Part shown: piece by piece, positions 1-9,086 of the stretch | Layout of the letters: every line of letters begins with the position of its first letter | Position numbering within the stretch: the stretch's first letter is position 1 | Origin: Pseudobdellovibrionaceae bacterium | Lineage (GTDB): Bacteria > Bdellovibrionota > Bdellovibrionia > Bdellovibrionales > UBA1609 | Direction: 5' to 3' | DNA length: 64,000 bases | Assembly (NCBI GenBank): GCA_018663505.1 | Contig: JABJQG010000041.1 | Span: forward strand, 1 to 64,000 | Notes under the pieces: generated by a model | The model's database searches: none | What the model saw: only the letters and a program-made list of their open reading frames with translations | What the model was told of the DNA's origin: nothing | Position numbers and translations under genes: made by a program

Positions 1-252
1 ACAGGTTCTTGCTCCTCAACTTCAGGTTTTTCATCAGCAACCACAGGTTCTTGCTCCTCAACTTCAGGTTTTTCATCAGCAACCACAGGTTCTTGCTCCT
101 CAACTTCAGGTTTTTCATCAGCAACCACAGGTTCTTGCTCCTCAACTTCAGGTTTTTCTTCAGCGATCACAGGTTCTTGCGCTTCAACATCAGGTTTTTC
201 TTCAGCGATCACAGGTTCTTGCGTCTCAACTTCGGGTTGTTCTTCAGCAAGA
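1..252 (-). repeat. 42-bp tandem repeat (14-residue unit), at least six copies
   Basis: Six consecutive 42-bp units begin at 1, 43, 85, 127, 169 and 211. A degenerate seventh unit follows from about 253. Units 1-3 are identical or nearly so; units 4-6 drift progressively towards the protein's N-terminal side. Each unit encodes 14 residues of the type EPVVADEKPEVEEQ. The array runs off the left edge, so its full copy number is unknown. The identical units imply recent slippage or unequal recombination, and all changes keep the frame. Confidence 0.9.
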
Positions 253-941
253 ATAGGTTGTGGCTCCTCAGGTGCAGGTTGTGATTCGTTTTCATTTTTA
301 AATTCCTGTTCTAGATCAATGGGTAACCCATCATGACTAAGTCTAATAAATCTAATACAGTCGTTCCCGTTTAATCTAGTAAAATCACCTGCGATTAATA
401 GTTGATTTTTAAAACTTGAAATACTAAGTACTGGTCCATCAAAACCTGATCCTATGTTTTTTGAAAATTTCGTATTTACACTGCCATCGGCATTAAGTTT
501 TATTAAACTACCAATGCTCTCGTTGTTGAAGTTATTAAAATCACCACCCACTAAAATACTATTGTCTTTAAGTTTATGTAGTGTTGTTACGGAGCCATTA
601 ACTCTAAAAGAAAAGTTTTTGTTAATGCGCCCATCTGATCCTATAACAGCAATATGTTCAACTTTATCACTTTTTGAATGGCCTGTGAAAATTCCTCCAA
701 CCAATAAGTGGTCATTGGATAGGGGTAAAACTTTTAATACGGCATTATTAAATGCATTTTCCATGGGGAGAATCTCATCTAAGTGGTCCTCTTCATTGTC
801 ACCAGGAAATCCATTGTCACCGTCGTCTTTTATATTATCAATTTCAGATTCAAGATCTGCCATTGATTCGAGATCCATATTTTCACAACCGAGGTTTATA
901 GTTAATGCTAAACTTAAAACTATTAGGATATTTATTTTCAC
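1..941 (-). CDS. Lipoprotein with beta-propeller-like repeats and a 14-residue tandem-repeat tail (3' end cut by window edge)
   Basis: Read on the minus strand, this frame stays open to the window edge, so the C-terminus is missing. The start is most likely GTG at 941, because GGAG lies 6 nt upstream; an ATG at 947 touches that GGAG directly. The N-terminus is a lipoprotein signal ending in LTINLGC, so the protein is probably anchored to a membrane by lipid. About 200 residues follow with recurring phrases such as LLVGGIF, ILVGGDFN and LLIAGDFTRLNG, each followed by a D/N-G-x-hydrophobic turn. These resemble delta-60-type beta-propeller repeats. From about residue 215 the chain becomes an acidic, Pro/Glu/Val-rich tail of 14-residue units of the type EPVVADEKPEVEEQ. 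The tail looks like an extended spacer or surface stalk. Function is unknown. Confidence 0.8.
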   Translation of the reverse strand, partial: MKINILIVLSLALTINLGCENMDLESMADLESEIDNIKDDGDNGFPGDNEEDHLDEILPMENAFNNAVLKVLPLSNDHLLVGGIFTGHSKSDKVEHIAVIGSDGRINKNFSFRVNGSVTTLHKLKDNSILVGGDFNNFNNESIGSLIKLNADGSVNTKFSKNIGSGFDGPVLSISSFKNQLLIAGDFTRLNGNDCIRFIRLSHDGLPIDLEQEFKNENESQPAPEEPQPILAEEQPEVETQEPVIAEEKPDVEAQEPVIAEEKPEVEEQEPVVADEKPEVEEQEPVVADEKPEVEEQEPVVADEKPEVEEQEP

Positions 942-1065
942 GTTCATCTCCAGTTTTGTTCCTGTAACTAGAATACTCATCGGATGAAAGTCTATCAATA
1001 ATTACAGAAAATATGAGGGAATATTCATATTACTGTATCTAGATGGAACAAGAATACTCTAAAGG

Positions 1066-2715
1066 CTAATGTAGGCGTGGTAGGGTAATAACAAATTGAG
1101 AATATTTTGACTTTGTATTATAAAATATTTTTCCTTTATGAGACTCAATGAGTTCTTTTGAGACGCTTAAGCCAACTCCTGTACCACCCATGGACTCTTT
1201 TGTAGTATATGATGGTTCAAAAATGATATCTTCCATAAACTCTTCTACACCGTTTCCACTATCTGTAATGCAAAACTTGATTTTGTCAGAGCTCGTATAG
1301 ACTCCCATCTTCACCCAATCTTCTTTTCCATTTTCATTTGCATCCAGAGCATTTTCAAAAAGGCTAAAAAATACCTGTAATATTTCACTTGGTTTACAGT
1401 TTATTTTAATATCCTCTGACACATCATTAATGTATATGGACAAGAGATGATTTTTGCAATGATCTTCCAAAAGAGCCCTTAAGTGCACAATTATATTCTG
1501 TACTTGATAAGCTTGGTAATTCTGATTACCGGTGTCCTGTGTGAAGCAGCTTAAGGCCTGGATAGTCCCATTGAGTTCTAAAGTTTGATTTTCAATAATG
1601 GAGAGGGTAGCTTGAGAACTAAGGTTACTTTCTAGTTCAGATTTTAACTGAGGAAATAGCCCCACTATTTGTGACATTGGTTGCTGAATATCATCAATAA
1701 ATCCGGTCATCATTTCGCCAATATTGGTGAATTTAGATGCCTTGAAGGCTTGGTTCCTTAGTTTTTCCACTTCGTTTTCCCATATCTTTTGTTCAGTTAT
1801 ATCTATTCCTAAGATCACGGCCTCTGAATTATGGTGGTATTTTTGTGCTACGAAAAAGAATGTTCGGCCTTCAATTGGAATTATTTGAGAATCATAACTA
1901 GATTTGTTAGAAAAAAGGTCCACAGATAGTTTATTTAGAAATTCTGCATTTTCTAATTTTGATAACGAGTGATTTTTAATATCACTTCGTTCATGGTGTA
2001 TTAGTTCACCAAGTTTTTTATTTAAGCCCAGAACTTGTCCTTCACTATTTATCCAAGCTAGTGCCCCGGGTAGGGCGTCCACCATAGCACTTATTCGTGA
2101 ATTTCCCTGTTTAGCCTTCCAAAATTGTTCATTTAATGTTTTACCAAGCCACACGAGCATAAACATGTAAGATGTGAAGAATAAACCAATGGCTCCACCC
2201 TGGAGTTTGCCAATAAATATAAAATTACCGATTATGGAAGGTAAAATTAAGGCAAAAGTATATATAACAAAAAATTTAAATTGAGAGGCAAGGTTGGCCA
2301 CTTGACTAGCCGCTAATGCAACAATGATTAATATTATAAAAAATGATGTCCAGCTAAGTTCAAAATTAAAAAGTACATATGAAGAGAACAATCCCCATGT
2401 TATTCCACTGATAACGGTGCCACCTATGAAAAGATAGGACCACAGTTTTTTTCGGTTTTTGATGAGTTCGTCTTGGAAGTGAATGAGTAATAAACGAAAA
2501 CATGAAAGGGCCAATGTGAAAAATAAGAAGGAGTAACTTGCCGTATAGAGCCTTTTCTCAATAGGTGTTGCCCAGATGACAATAAGTAACAACACAAAAC
2601 TCATAACGGTTTCTGGTATACTATTGTTAGCAATTTGAATATAATTCTGAACTCGAATTTCTTCTTGCGCGGCAGAAGGCGATTTAAATTTAAATAAGTT
2701 TAAAAGCTTAATCAT
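1066..2715 (-). CDS. Membrane sensor histidine-kinase-like protein lacking the phospho-accepting His
   Basis: The 549-residue protein has a hydrophobic N-terminal half with about six membrane segments (residues 35-195). A PAS-like sensor follows (about 205-315), then a DHp-like helix pair and a C-terminal HATPase_c domain. The ATP-binding site looks intact: N-box FENALDANENG, G1 box DSGNG and G2 box GGTGVGLS. The DHp motif, normally of the form G-x-A-H-E-I-x-Q-P, reads GFIDDIQQP around residues 338-346, so Asp341 sits where the phosphorylated His belongs. Known relatives autophosphorylate that His and pass phosphate to a response regulator; this one probably cannot. It may bind ATP and act as a partner or regulator of another kinase. 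No response regulator is adjacent. It is transcribed divergently from divIVA. Confidence 0.85.
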   Translation of the reverse strand: MIKLLNLFKFKSPSAAQEEIRVQNYIQIANNSIPETVMSFVLLLIVIWATPIEKRLYTASYSFLFFTLALSCFRLLLIHFQDELIKNRKKLWSYLFIGGTVISGITWGLFSSYVLFNFELSWTSFFIILIIVALAASQVANLASQFKFFVIYTFALILPSIIGNFIFIGKLQGGAIGLFFTSYMFMLVWLGKTLNEQFWKAKQGNSRISAMVDALPGALAWINSEGQVLGLNKKLGELIHHERSDIKNHSLSKLENAEFLNKLSVDLFSNKSSYDSQIIPIEGRTFFFVAQKYHHNSEAVILGIDITEQKIWENEVEKLRNQAFKASKFTNIGEMMTGFIDDIQQPMSQIVGLFPQLKSELESNLSSQATLSIIENQTLELNGTIQALSCFTQDTGNQNYQAYQVQNIIVHLRALLEDHCKNHLLSIYINDVSEDIKINCKPSEILQVFFSLFENALDANENGKEDWVKMGVYTSSDKIKFCITDSGNGVEEFMEDIIFEPSYTTKESMGGTGVGLSVSKELIESHKGKIFYNTKSKYSQFVITLPRLH

Positions 2716-2949
2716 AAGTCCCTGAGTTGTGAATTAAATTACTAATATTACTATCGAAAATTAAATCAAAAATGTTTAGTGTCCATAGACAAAGGTCTGG
2801 GTTTCTTTTATTTAATTCTACTTTTAAGGAAACCTTGCTTTGAATTCACCTAGGCTTTAACCTATATTTGGTATTGAGATGTCTGATAATAGAGGCCGGA
2901 CGGATGTACTGTTCTATAGTCTCGTAGGTTTCAAAAAAGGGGAATAGTT

Positions 2950-3597
2950 ATGAAAATTGCACCTATTGATATTGCACATAAAAGTTTTTCACGCAAAATG
3001 ATGGGTTTTGACCCTGAAGAAGTTATGGATTTCTTGAGAATGATTTCTGATGAAATGGAGTCACTTATTAAAGAGCGAAACCAACTTAAAGATCAGTTAC
3101 GTGATAAAGAGATGAGTATTAATGAATATAGAGAGCGTGATGAATTATTAAAACACACCATCACTACAGCCACAAAAATGTCTGAAAAAATTCGCAAAGA
3201 CACTGAGCGTGAATCTAAAATAATCATCAGTGATGCTAATCACCAAGCAGAAGTCATTGTTTGTGATGCAAAAGAATCATTAAAAAAGATTTATGCTGAA
3301 GTTTCGGATCTAAAAAGAATTCGTATGCAGTTTGAGAATAACTTAAAAGCTCTCATTAATTCACATATGACAATGCTTGACCAAGGCCATACAGTAATGC
3401 CAAGCCCACAAATTGATAACTTATCTATTTTAGATGAAAATGCCAGGACTAATATTCCTCAACAAATGGCGGATGAAGTTCTGAGTCAATCAAGAGGCGG
3501 ACAGCAAACATCAAATAATAGCTTTAATGCAGACGATGCATTTAAAAAAGAAATAACTGATGCTGTTCAAAGAGCTCATGGAAATGTAACTCTTTAG
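2950..3597 (+). CDS. divIVA: DivIVA-domain coiled-coil protein
   Basis: The 215-residue protein begins with the DivIVA N-terminal lipid-binding domain: MKIAPIDIAHKSFSRK, then GFDPEEVMDFL. A long charged coiled coil covers about residues 30-140 and a polar, Gln/Asn-rich tail ends the protein. DivIVA proteins bind negatively curved membrane at poles and septa and recruit partners for growth, chromosome or division positioning. The ATG has a purine-rich GGGGAAT sequence upstream. A strong hairpin terminator follows, so the gene looks monocistronic. DivIVA homologues are common in Gram-positives but also occur in Bdellovibrio and other deltaproteobacteria-like lineages, which fits the rest of the window. 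The family call is firm; the exact cellular role is inferred. Confidence 0.9.
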   Translation: MKIAPIDIAHKSFSRKMMGFDPEEVMDFLRMISDEMESLIKERNQLKDQLRDKEMSINEYRERDELLKHTITTATKMSEKIRKDTERESKIIISDANHQAEVIVCDAKESLKKIYAEVSDLKRIRMQFENNLKALINSHMTMLDQGHTVMPSPQIDNLSILDENARTNIPQQMADEVLSQSRGGQQTSNNSFNADDAFKKEITDAVQRAHGNVTL

Positions 3598-3615
3598 AGT
3601 ATAAATTATCATATA

Positions 3616-3649
3616 GAAAAAGCCATGCATTATGTGTATGGCTTTTTTT
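3616..3649. terminator. Bidirectional intrinsic terminator between convergent genes
   Basis: AAAAAGCCAT and ATGGCTTTTTTT form an inverted repeat around an 11-nt loop just 3' of divIVA. The T-run on the plus strand (TTTTTTT) and the A-run at its other side give a U-tract in either direction, so it can end both divIVA and the convergent gene at 3662-4636. Confidence 0.85.
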
Positions 3650-3661
3650 CATTATTGCAGC

Positions 3662-4636
3662 TTATATATCCTCTGAACTTTTAATATCATCACCTAAGTC
3701 ATCAAGTTCCTCTTGAAATTCTTTAAGTATTTTACTGCGCTTCATTTTTTTAATTTTCTTTTTAGAAAATCGTTGGCCACGAAAGCTATACGTCAGGAAA
3801 TATGTGTCGGAAAATGGGGCGTTTTTTCCATCAATGCTTGTTTTGTATTTGAACCCGAGTTGGTGTTTTTTGTTGAATTTATAACCTAGACCTAATCCAA
3901 CTTCAATTAAACTTGGGTTAATTGAATAAAAGGCTAAGCTTGTTCCGTTTACACCATCAGTAACTTGAGTTCTGTTCTCAGGTGTATTTATGTTCTCGTC
4001 ATCGATAACTGTGGTGTATGTCTCAAGAGCTGTATTTATAAAAAAGTTCCCTAAGTGTGCTGTTGCTCCAGTATCAAAGTAAATCAAAGTAGAGAGCCCT
4101 TCTCCTCGGTATTTTATGCCAGTATCAAAGTATGGTACAAAGTGACTTGATGATAAGACTGCTTTAAAACCACCAGACACAAAAAATGCACCATCAGATA
4201 ATAAAGATTTATCAGTATTTGTATCAATAGTATAGAGGGGGATATTTAGTTTTGCAGTAGGGTAAATTTTGAAGCCCCACAAACTTTTTTTGCTAATTAC
4301 CCCAAAGCTTACCTCTGGGACACCAGAGTTTGTTCTGGAAAAGTTACTATCACTACTTTCTGAGTTAACCACGGGAAGTTCTGTTGTTAAGGCGAGTTTA
4401 TTAGAGTAATCGTAACGCCCCTTAAGTGAGAACTTTGAATACTTAAATGAGTTGTTATTATTTAGTTTAACAAAACTGCCAAATTCATCTTCAAAATTTC
4501 CAAGAGTTTTAAAGTAAGAGAGTTCATTATTTAAAAACCACTGTCCTTTCTTGATTTTAATGAATTGGGCATAGCTAGTAAGAGAGTACAGAGTAAGAAT
4601 AATGAGAAGAGAAAGTTGTTTCATATATAAAATCAT
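3662..4636 (-). CDS. Putative outer-membrane beta-barrel protein
   Basis: A signal peptide is present (MKQLSLLIILTLYSLTSYAQ if translation begins at the in-frame ATG at 4624; the upstream ATG at 4636 adds four residues, and neither has a clear ribosome site). The roughly 300-residue mature region is rich in alternating hydrophobic and polar stretches with aromatic ends (for example GRYDYSNKLALTTELP and HQLGFKYKTSIDG). This is typical of an outer-membrane barrel and resembles the MetA/phenol-degradation 'transporter' type of porin-like protein. An unusual basic then acidic tail follows the barrel (KKKIKKMKRSKILKEFQ, then EELDDLGDD), so the C-terminus lacks the classical terminal aromatic residue. 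Substrate is unknown. Confidence 0.7.
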   Translation of the reverse strand: MILYMKQLSLLIILTLYSLTSYAQFIKIKKGQWFLNNELSYFKTLGNFEDEFGSFVKLNNNNSFKYSKFSLKGRYDYSNKLALTTELPVVNSESSDSNFSRTNSGVPEVSFGVISKKSLWGFKIYPTAKLNIPLYTIDTNTDKSLLSDGAFFVSGGFKAVLSSSHFVPYFDTGIKYRGEGLSTLIYFDTGATAHLGNFFINTALETYTTVIDDENINTPENRTQVTDGVNGTSLAFYSINPSLIEVGLGLGYKFNKKHQLGFKYKTSIDGKNAPFSDTYFLTYSFRGQRFSKKKIKKMKRSKILKEFQEELDDLGDDIKSSEDI

Positions 4637-4724
4637 TATATATATTCACTGAATTTTGAAGTCATTTTTGCTGATATCCTTAAAACAGCCACTTTTTTGG
4701 ATTTAAGCCTACCTAGGAGCTCAT

Positions 4725-5948
4725 GTGGAAAGTAGCCAGCGAAAAAAAGCGCTATTTATTATTTTTATCACTGTGTTTATTGACCTTGTTGGATTTGGCA
4801 TAATAATCCCCCTCTCTCCTTACCTTTCTCGTGAATTTGGGGCGTCGGCACTGCAAATAGGTTTGTTAATGGCCATATATTCATTGATGCAGTTTGTATT
4901 CTCACCTTTTTGGGGCCAACTCAGTGATAGATTCGGTCGTAGACCAATTATTTTGATGAGTGTGTTTGTTGCCGGAGTTTCACATCTTGCCTTTGCTTTT
5001 AGCACTGAGTTTTGGATGTTATTTGTAGCAAGAACCTTTGCTGGAATTGGAGGGGCAAATATCTCTACGGCCATGGCATATATGGCTGACATTAGCTCCA
5101 AAAAGGATCGGTCTAAAACTATGGGGCTCATTGGTGCTGCATTTGGATTAGGTTTTGTGTTCGGTCCCTTTATTGGTGGAATATTTGGTGAGGTTGGGTC
5201 GTCACTGGGCTCAGCGGCTCCCTTTGGTAAGAGCTTTTCTGCGGTAATAGCATCTTCAATTTGTCTATTAAATTTTATTTTTGCTTTTTTCTATTTAAAG
5301 GAATCTAGACAAGTAAATGCTGAGGTCACAGCCATAAAACTGTCAAAACGCATTAAAGTTATGTTTTTTCATCTTAAAAAAGAGACGGTGGGGTCTCTTA
5401 TGTTTTTACTATTTATGACGACCTTTGCCATGGCGCATATGGAGGCCACACTTTTTTTATATGTGAGTGATGTCTTTCATCTTGGCATGAAAGAAGCCAG
5501 TTTTGGTTTTGCATATGTGGGGGTGGTCATGGCATTTACTCAAGGTTATTTAATAAGAAAATGGCTACCAAAATTTGGAGAACGCAGTTTGTTAGTGTGG
5601 GGGGCCCTAATGGCTGGCATTGGATTTTTAATGATAGCTATGGCTCCAAATGTACTGAGCCTTGGGGTGGCAGTTACATTCTTAGCTATAGGAATTGGTT
5701 TGGTAAACCCCTCTTTGCATGGAGGAGTCAGCTTATTGAGCTCATCTGATCTTCAAGGGGAAGTTATGGGGGTTAATCAGAGCCTTTCAGCATTAGCCAG
5801 AATAATTGGCCCTGCCACTGGAGGGTTTATTTATGATCAAGTTAGCTTGAGGTCGCCCTTTTTCATTGCCGCGGGATTTATGGGTTTGGTGTTTTTTTTG
5901 TCCATGAAAATCTACTCCAAAATACCTAACTCGGCAAAAACAGAGTAG
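4725..5948 (+). CDS. MFS drug:H+ antiporter-like exporter (TetA/DHA1 type)
   Basis: The 407-residue inner-membrane protein has about 12 membrane helices. Motif A of the major facilitator superfamily is clear between TM2 and TM3 (GQLSDRFGRRPI). The N-terminal DLVGFGIIIPLSPYLSREFG matches the start of TetA-like DHA1 antiporters, and TM4-TM5 carry GLGFVFGPFIGG, the antiporter motif C. The start is GTG at 4725, 5 nt after AGGAG; an overlapping ATG at 4723 is in another frame. DHA1 members export drugs or metabolites in exchange for protons; the substrate cannot be read from the sequence. No adjacent regulator is seen. Confidence 0.85.
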   Translation: MESSQRKKALFIIFITVFIDLVGFGIIIPLSPYLSREFGASALQIGLLMAIYSLMQFVFSPFWGQLSDRFGRRPIILMSVFVAGVSHLAFAFSTEFWMLFVARTFAGIGGANISTAMAYMADISSKKDRSKTMGLIGAAFGLGFVFGPFIGGIFGEVGSSLGSAAPFGKSFSAVIASSICLLNFIFAFFYLKESRQVNAEVTAIKLSKRIKVMFFHLKKETVGSLMFLLFMTTFAMAHMEATLFLYVSDVFHLGMKEASFGFAYVGVVMAFTQGYLIRKWLPKFGERSLLVWGALMAGIGFLMIAMAPNVLSLGVAVTFLAIGIGLVNPSLHGGVSLLSSSDLQGEVMGVNQSLSALARIIGPATGGFIYDQVSLRSPFFIAAGFMGLVFFLSMKIYSKIPNSAKTE

Positions 5949-6073
5949 AATCTACAAATTTACTTTCCAGAATTTACAAATCGGGGTATTGTTGGTATTC
6001 AAAATTTCACTGCAACTATATCTTGAAAACAAAGTAATTATAGTATGTTATGAGTTATTCACAAAGGATAAGT

Positions 6074-8764
6074 ATGAGCCAAGATTCTACATTTTCAGAC
6101 CGTTATGCCCCCCAGGACATTGAAACAAAGCATTATAAAAACTGGGAAGAAAGTGGCTACTTTAAGGCTGAAGATCAGTCTACAAAACCACCATACTGTA
6201 TTATTTTACCACCGCCAAATGTTACGGGTGTACTGCATTTGGGGCATGCACTTGATTTTACTTTGCAAGATGTACTTATTCGCTGGAAAAGAATGTCAGG
6301 CTTTAATGCTCTTTGGATGCCAGGGGCGGATCATGCTGGTATTGCCACACAAAGTGTTGTGGAGAAAGAGCTACGAAAGGAAGGCGTAACTCGTCATGAA
6401 CTTGGTCGGGAAAAATTTGTAGAAAAAATATGGGACTGGAAACACGCACATGGAGAAAGAATTTTAGAGCAGATGAAATGCATGGGATTCTCCTGCGATT
6501 GGGATAGACAAACCTTTACTTTGGATGAGGGTGTTTCTAAAGCTGTTCGAAAAGTGTTTACTTCACTGTACAAGAAGGGCGCAATTTATAGAGGGAACAG
6601 ATTGATTAACTGGAGCCCTAAATTAGAGTCAGCTCTTTCTGATCTTGAAGTTAATCATATTGAAACCAAGGGTAACCTTTGGCACATAAAATATCCATTA
6701 GCTGATGGTAGTGACTTCTTAATTGTGGCCACCACCAGACCAGAAACACTGCTAGGAGATACGGCTGTTTGTGTACATCCAAATGATGAAAGATATGAAT
6801 CCTATATTGGAAAAGAAGTTTCCTTACCATTAACTGATCGTAAAATTAAAATAATTGCAGATGAATATGTAGACAAAGATTTTGGATCCGGTGTGGTCAA
6901 AATTACGCCGGCTCATGACTTTAACGATTATGAAATTGGAAAGCGTCATGAGTTAGAGTTTATTAATTTACTAAATAAAAATGGTACATTGAATGAAAAC
7001 GCTGGAGAAAACTATAAAGATCTTTCGGCTATTGACGCGCGAAAAAAAGTTGTAGCTGATCTGGAAGAGCTTGGTCTTTTAGAAAAAGTAGAGCCTCATG
7101 CCCATTCTGTTGGGCATTGTGAGCGATCAGGCTGTGTTGTAGAACCATTATTGTCTGACCAGTGGTTTGTGGATGTATCTAATATTTCTGTGCCAGCAAA
7201 AAGAGTTGTGGAAAGTGGAACAATATCCTTTGAACCGGAGAGTTGGACCAAAACTTACTTACATTGGATGAATAACCTTCAAGATTGGTGCATATCTAGA
7301 CAACTGTGGTGGGGGCACAGGATCCCAGCATGGTATTGCAAGGACTGCTCCCACGTAACGGTGATAGAAGAGAGTCCATCTAAATGTGAGGGCTGTAAAA
7401 GCGAAAATATTTATCAAGAAGAAGATGTATTAGATACTTGGTTTAGTTCAGCCCTCTGGCCTTTTAGTACGTTGGGCTGGCCTGAAGAAACTGAAAGTTT
7501 AAAAACTTTTTATCCGACAAATGTGTTGATTACTGGTCATGATATAATATTTTTCTGGGTTGCTCGTATGATAATGATGGGCTTAGAGTTTCAAGAAGAT
7601 GTTCCATTTAGAAAAGTATACCTGCATGGCTTGCTGCGAGATGATCAAGGTAGAAAACTTTCTAAATCCCTAAAAAATGCTCCTGATCCACTAGAAATTG
7701 TAAAGGAGTATGGAGCAGATGCCTTGAGAGCGACTTTAATGTCGCAAGTTTCTTCTGGGAGAGATTTGAAATTCTCTATGCAGAAATTAGAGACAAATAG
7801 AAATTTTTTAAATAAAATTTGGAATGCCACTCGATTTGCATTAGGTGCACTTACTGACTTTGATGCTCCTGTTGAGGGTGATCAAGCACTACCTCAAAAA
7901 TCGGACTTATCCGATGCAGATCAATGGATAATTCATAAATTAAAGGTTTGCGAAAAACAGGTTGATGAAAACTTACGTAATTATAAATTTTCTGAGGCGT
8001 TTGGTGCCATTTATGCTTTCGTTTGGCACGAACTCTGTGATTGGTATTTAGAACTATCTAAACCTATTTTATACGGCGAGCCTTCATCCGAGCGAACAGC
8101 TACACAGCTGGTATTAACTCAAGTTCTTAATAGAGCTCTTCGCCTATTGCATCCATTTGCCCCTTTTATTACTGAGGAGCTTTATCAAAAGTTACCCATT
8201 AAAAATGAATCCATAGTTGTTGATTCGTATCCAAATATTAAATCTGATAAAGTATGGTTGGAAGTAGGGTCGGAAGAGATTGCTTTAGAAATGGATTTAG
8301 TTATTTCTGTGATTTCTGCCATAAGGAATATTCGTGGTGAAAACAGAATAAAGCCTTCTGAAAAAATTAAAGTGATGCTTTCTCCAGGTGACGACAAGGC
8401 ACAAAAAATATTAGGTGTTAACAAGGTTTCTATAATGACAATTGCTGGGCTTAGCGAATGTATTATTAGTGAAGTTGAAGATATGTCCAAGTGTGCTGTG
8501 ACTCCAGTGAGGTTTGAGTCTTTGGAAGTGGATGTGGTTATTCCCTTAGAGGGGCTTGTGGATTTTGAAATCGAAATTACCAGGATAAATAAAAATATCG
8601 AAAAATTAGAAAAAGAAGAACTCAGTTTAAGCAAAAGGATGAATAATGAAAATTTTCTGAAAAATGCCCCAGAAGAAGTGGTTGATGATGGAAAACTGCA
8701 GCTGGTAAAGTTTAAATCATTAATTGAAAGCTTAAGAGCTAGTTTAAAACGGCTTCAAAGCTAG
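6074..8764 (+). CDS. valS: Valine--tRNA ligase
   Basis: This class I aminoacyl-tRNA synthetase charges tRNA-Val. The HIGH motif appears as HLGH within PPNVTGVLHLGHAL and the KMSKS motif as KLSKS. The CP1 editing domain is present (TTRPETLLGDTAV), as is the Val-type anticodon-binding region and a C-terminal coiled coil rich in Glu and Lys. The full length of about 896 residues is normal. I chose ATG 6074 because AAGGA ends 5 nt before it. The upstream ATG at 6050 has no ribosome site and would add eight residues (MSYSQRIS). A weak promoter (TTGAAA 6023, TATGTT 6044) would start transcription after 6050, which also favours 6074. A two-hairpin repeat follows the stop. Confidence 0.96.
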   Translation: MSQDSTFSDRYAPQDIETKHYKNWEESGYFKAEDQSTKPPYCIILPPPNVTGVLHLGHALDFTLQDVLIRWKRMSGFNALWMPGADHAGIATQSVVEKELRKEGVTRHELGREKFVEKIWDWKHAHGERILEQMKCMGFSCDWDRQTFTLDEGVSKAVRKVFTSLYKKGAIYRGNRLINWSPKLESALSDLEVNHIETKGNLWHIKYPLADGSDFLIVATTRPETLLGDTAVCVHPNDERYESYIGKEVSLPLTDRKIKIIADEYVDKDFGSGVVKITPAHDFNDYEIGKRHELEFINLLNKNGTLNENAGENYKDLSAIDARKKVVADLEELGLLEKVEPHAHSVGHCERSGCVVEPLLSDQWFVDVSNISVPAKRVVESGTISFEPESWTKTYLHWMNNLQDWCISRQLWWGHRIPAWYCKDCSHVTVIEESPSKCEGCKSENIYQEEDVLDTWFSSALWPFSTLGWPEETESLKTFYPTNVLITGHDIIFFWVARMIMMGLEFQEDVPFRKVYLHGLLRDDQGRKLSKSLKNAPDPLEIVKEYGADALRATLMSQVSSGRDLKFSMQKLETNRNFLNKIWNATRFALGALTDFDAPVEGDQALPQKSDLSDADQWIIHKLKVCEKQVDENLRNYKFSEAFGAIYAFVWHELCDWYLELSKPILYGEPSSERTATQLVLTQVLNRALRLLHPFAPFITEELYQKLPIKNESIVVDSYPNIKSDKVWLEVGSEEIALEMDLVISVISAIRNIRGENRIKPSEKIKVMLSPGDDKAQKILGVNKVSIMTIAGLSECIISEVEDMSKCAVTPVRFESLEVDVVIPLEGLVDFEIEITRINKNIEKLEKEELSLSKRMNNENFLKNAPEEVVDDGKLQLVKFKSLIESLRASLKRLQS

Positions 8765-8818
8765 TAAAGGTTGTTGGTGGTTTTGACTCAGGGCATTGGT
8801 GCTCGATTGTAATTTGAG

Positions 8819-8885
8819 CATCCTGACAATCGAGGCTTGCCGCCTCGAGCTCCGCAATCTAATGGCATCGTGCCATTAGATCTAT
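8819..8885 (+). repeat. Two-hairpin repeat, copy 1 (3' of valS)
   Basis: The element runs from CATCC to ATCTAT. Hairpin A has stem CGAGGC/GCCTCG with loop TTGCC (8831-8847). A linker containing CCGCAA follows, then hairpin B, an 11-bp perfect stem ATCTAATGGCA/TGCCATTAGAT around TCG (8857-8881). It is nearly identical to the copy at 16125-16192 and structurally homologous to the inverted copy at 8928-8995. It lies 3' of valS in the sense orientation. Confidence 0.85.
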
Positions 8886-8927
8886 AAATAGACTGACATC
8901 CATGATGACTTGATTTCTTTTCTTTCA

Positions 8928-8995
8928 ATAGATTCCCCCACACGACGTGGGGGAATTGCGGGTTTCAGGGCGGCAGCCCTGATCTCCCATGGATG
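8928..8995 (-). repeat. Two-hairpin repeat, diverged copy 3 (3' of the GDPD gene)
   Basis: Read on the minus strand it starts CATCC and ends ATCTAT like the other copies and has the same length (68 bp). Hairpin A is CAGGGC/GCCCTG with loop TGCC, the linker again contains CCGCAA, and hairpin B is TTCCCCCAC/GTGGGGGAA around GTCGT. Stem sequences differ almost completely from copy 1, yet pairing is kept, while loops and linker are conserved. It follows the minus-strand GDPD gene in sense orientation. Confidence 0.8.
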
Positions 8996-9086
8996 GAAAG
9001 CTATCAACTTCGCACTAAAAGTTCCTACTCATAAACCCATAGAATTAAAATAGAGAGTTAGATTATTTTCCATAACTTGGTAGTTA

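Larger units (their letters stand above)
8765..9086. other. Intergenic region holding two oppositely oriented copies of a two-hairpin repeat
   Basis: This 322-bp gap between valS (+) and the GDPD gene (-) contains no credible reading frame. It holds one repeat copy in plus orientation (8819-8885), a 42-bp spacer, and a diverged copy in minus orientation (8928-8995). The rest is AT-rich with nothing I recognise. Confidence 0.7.

Noticed and set aside
9-987. Plus-strand reading frames at 9-284 and 454-987
   Set aside because: They are antisense to the minus-strand lipoprotein, which has a lipobox, repeats and a ribosome site; the plus frames have repetitive Phe/Leu/Arg composition typical of a shadow frame.
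8819-8995. CRISPR-like or simple terminator interpretation of the hairpin repeats
   Set aside because: There are only two copies in inverted orientation with no regular spacers, and hairpin B is not followed by a U-tract in any copy.
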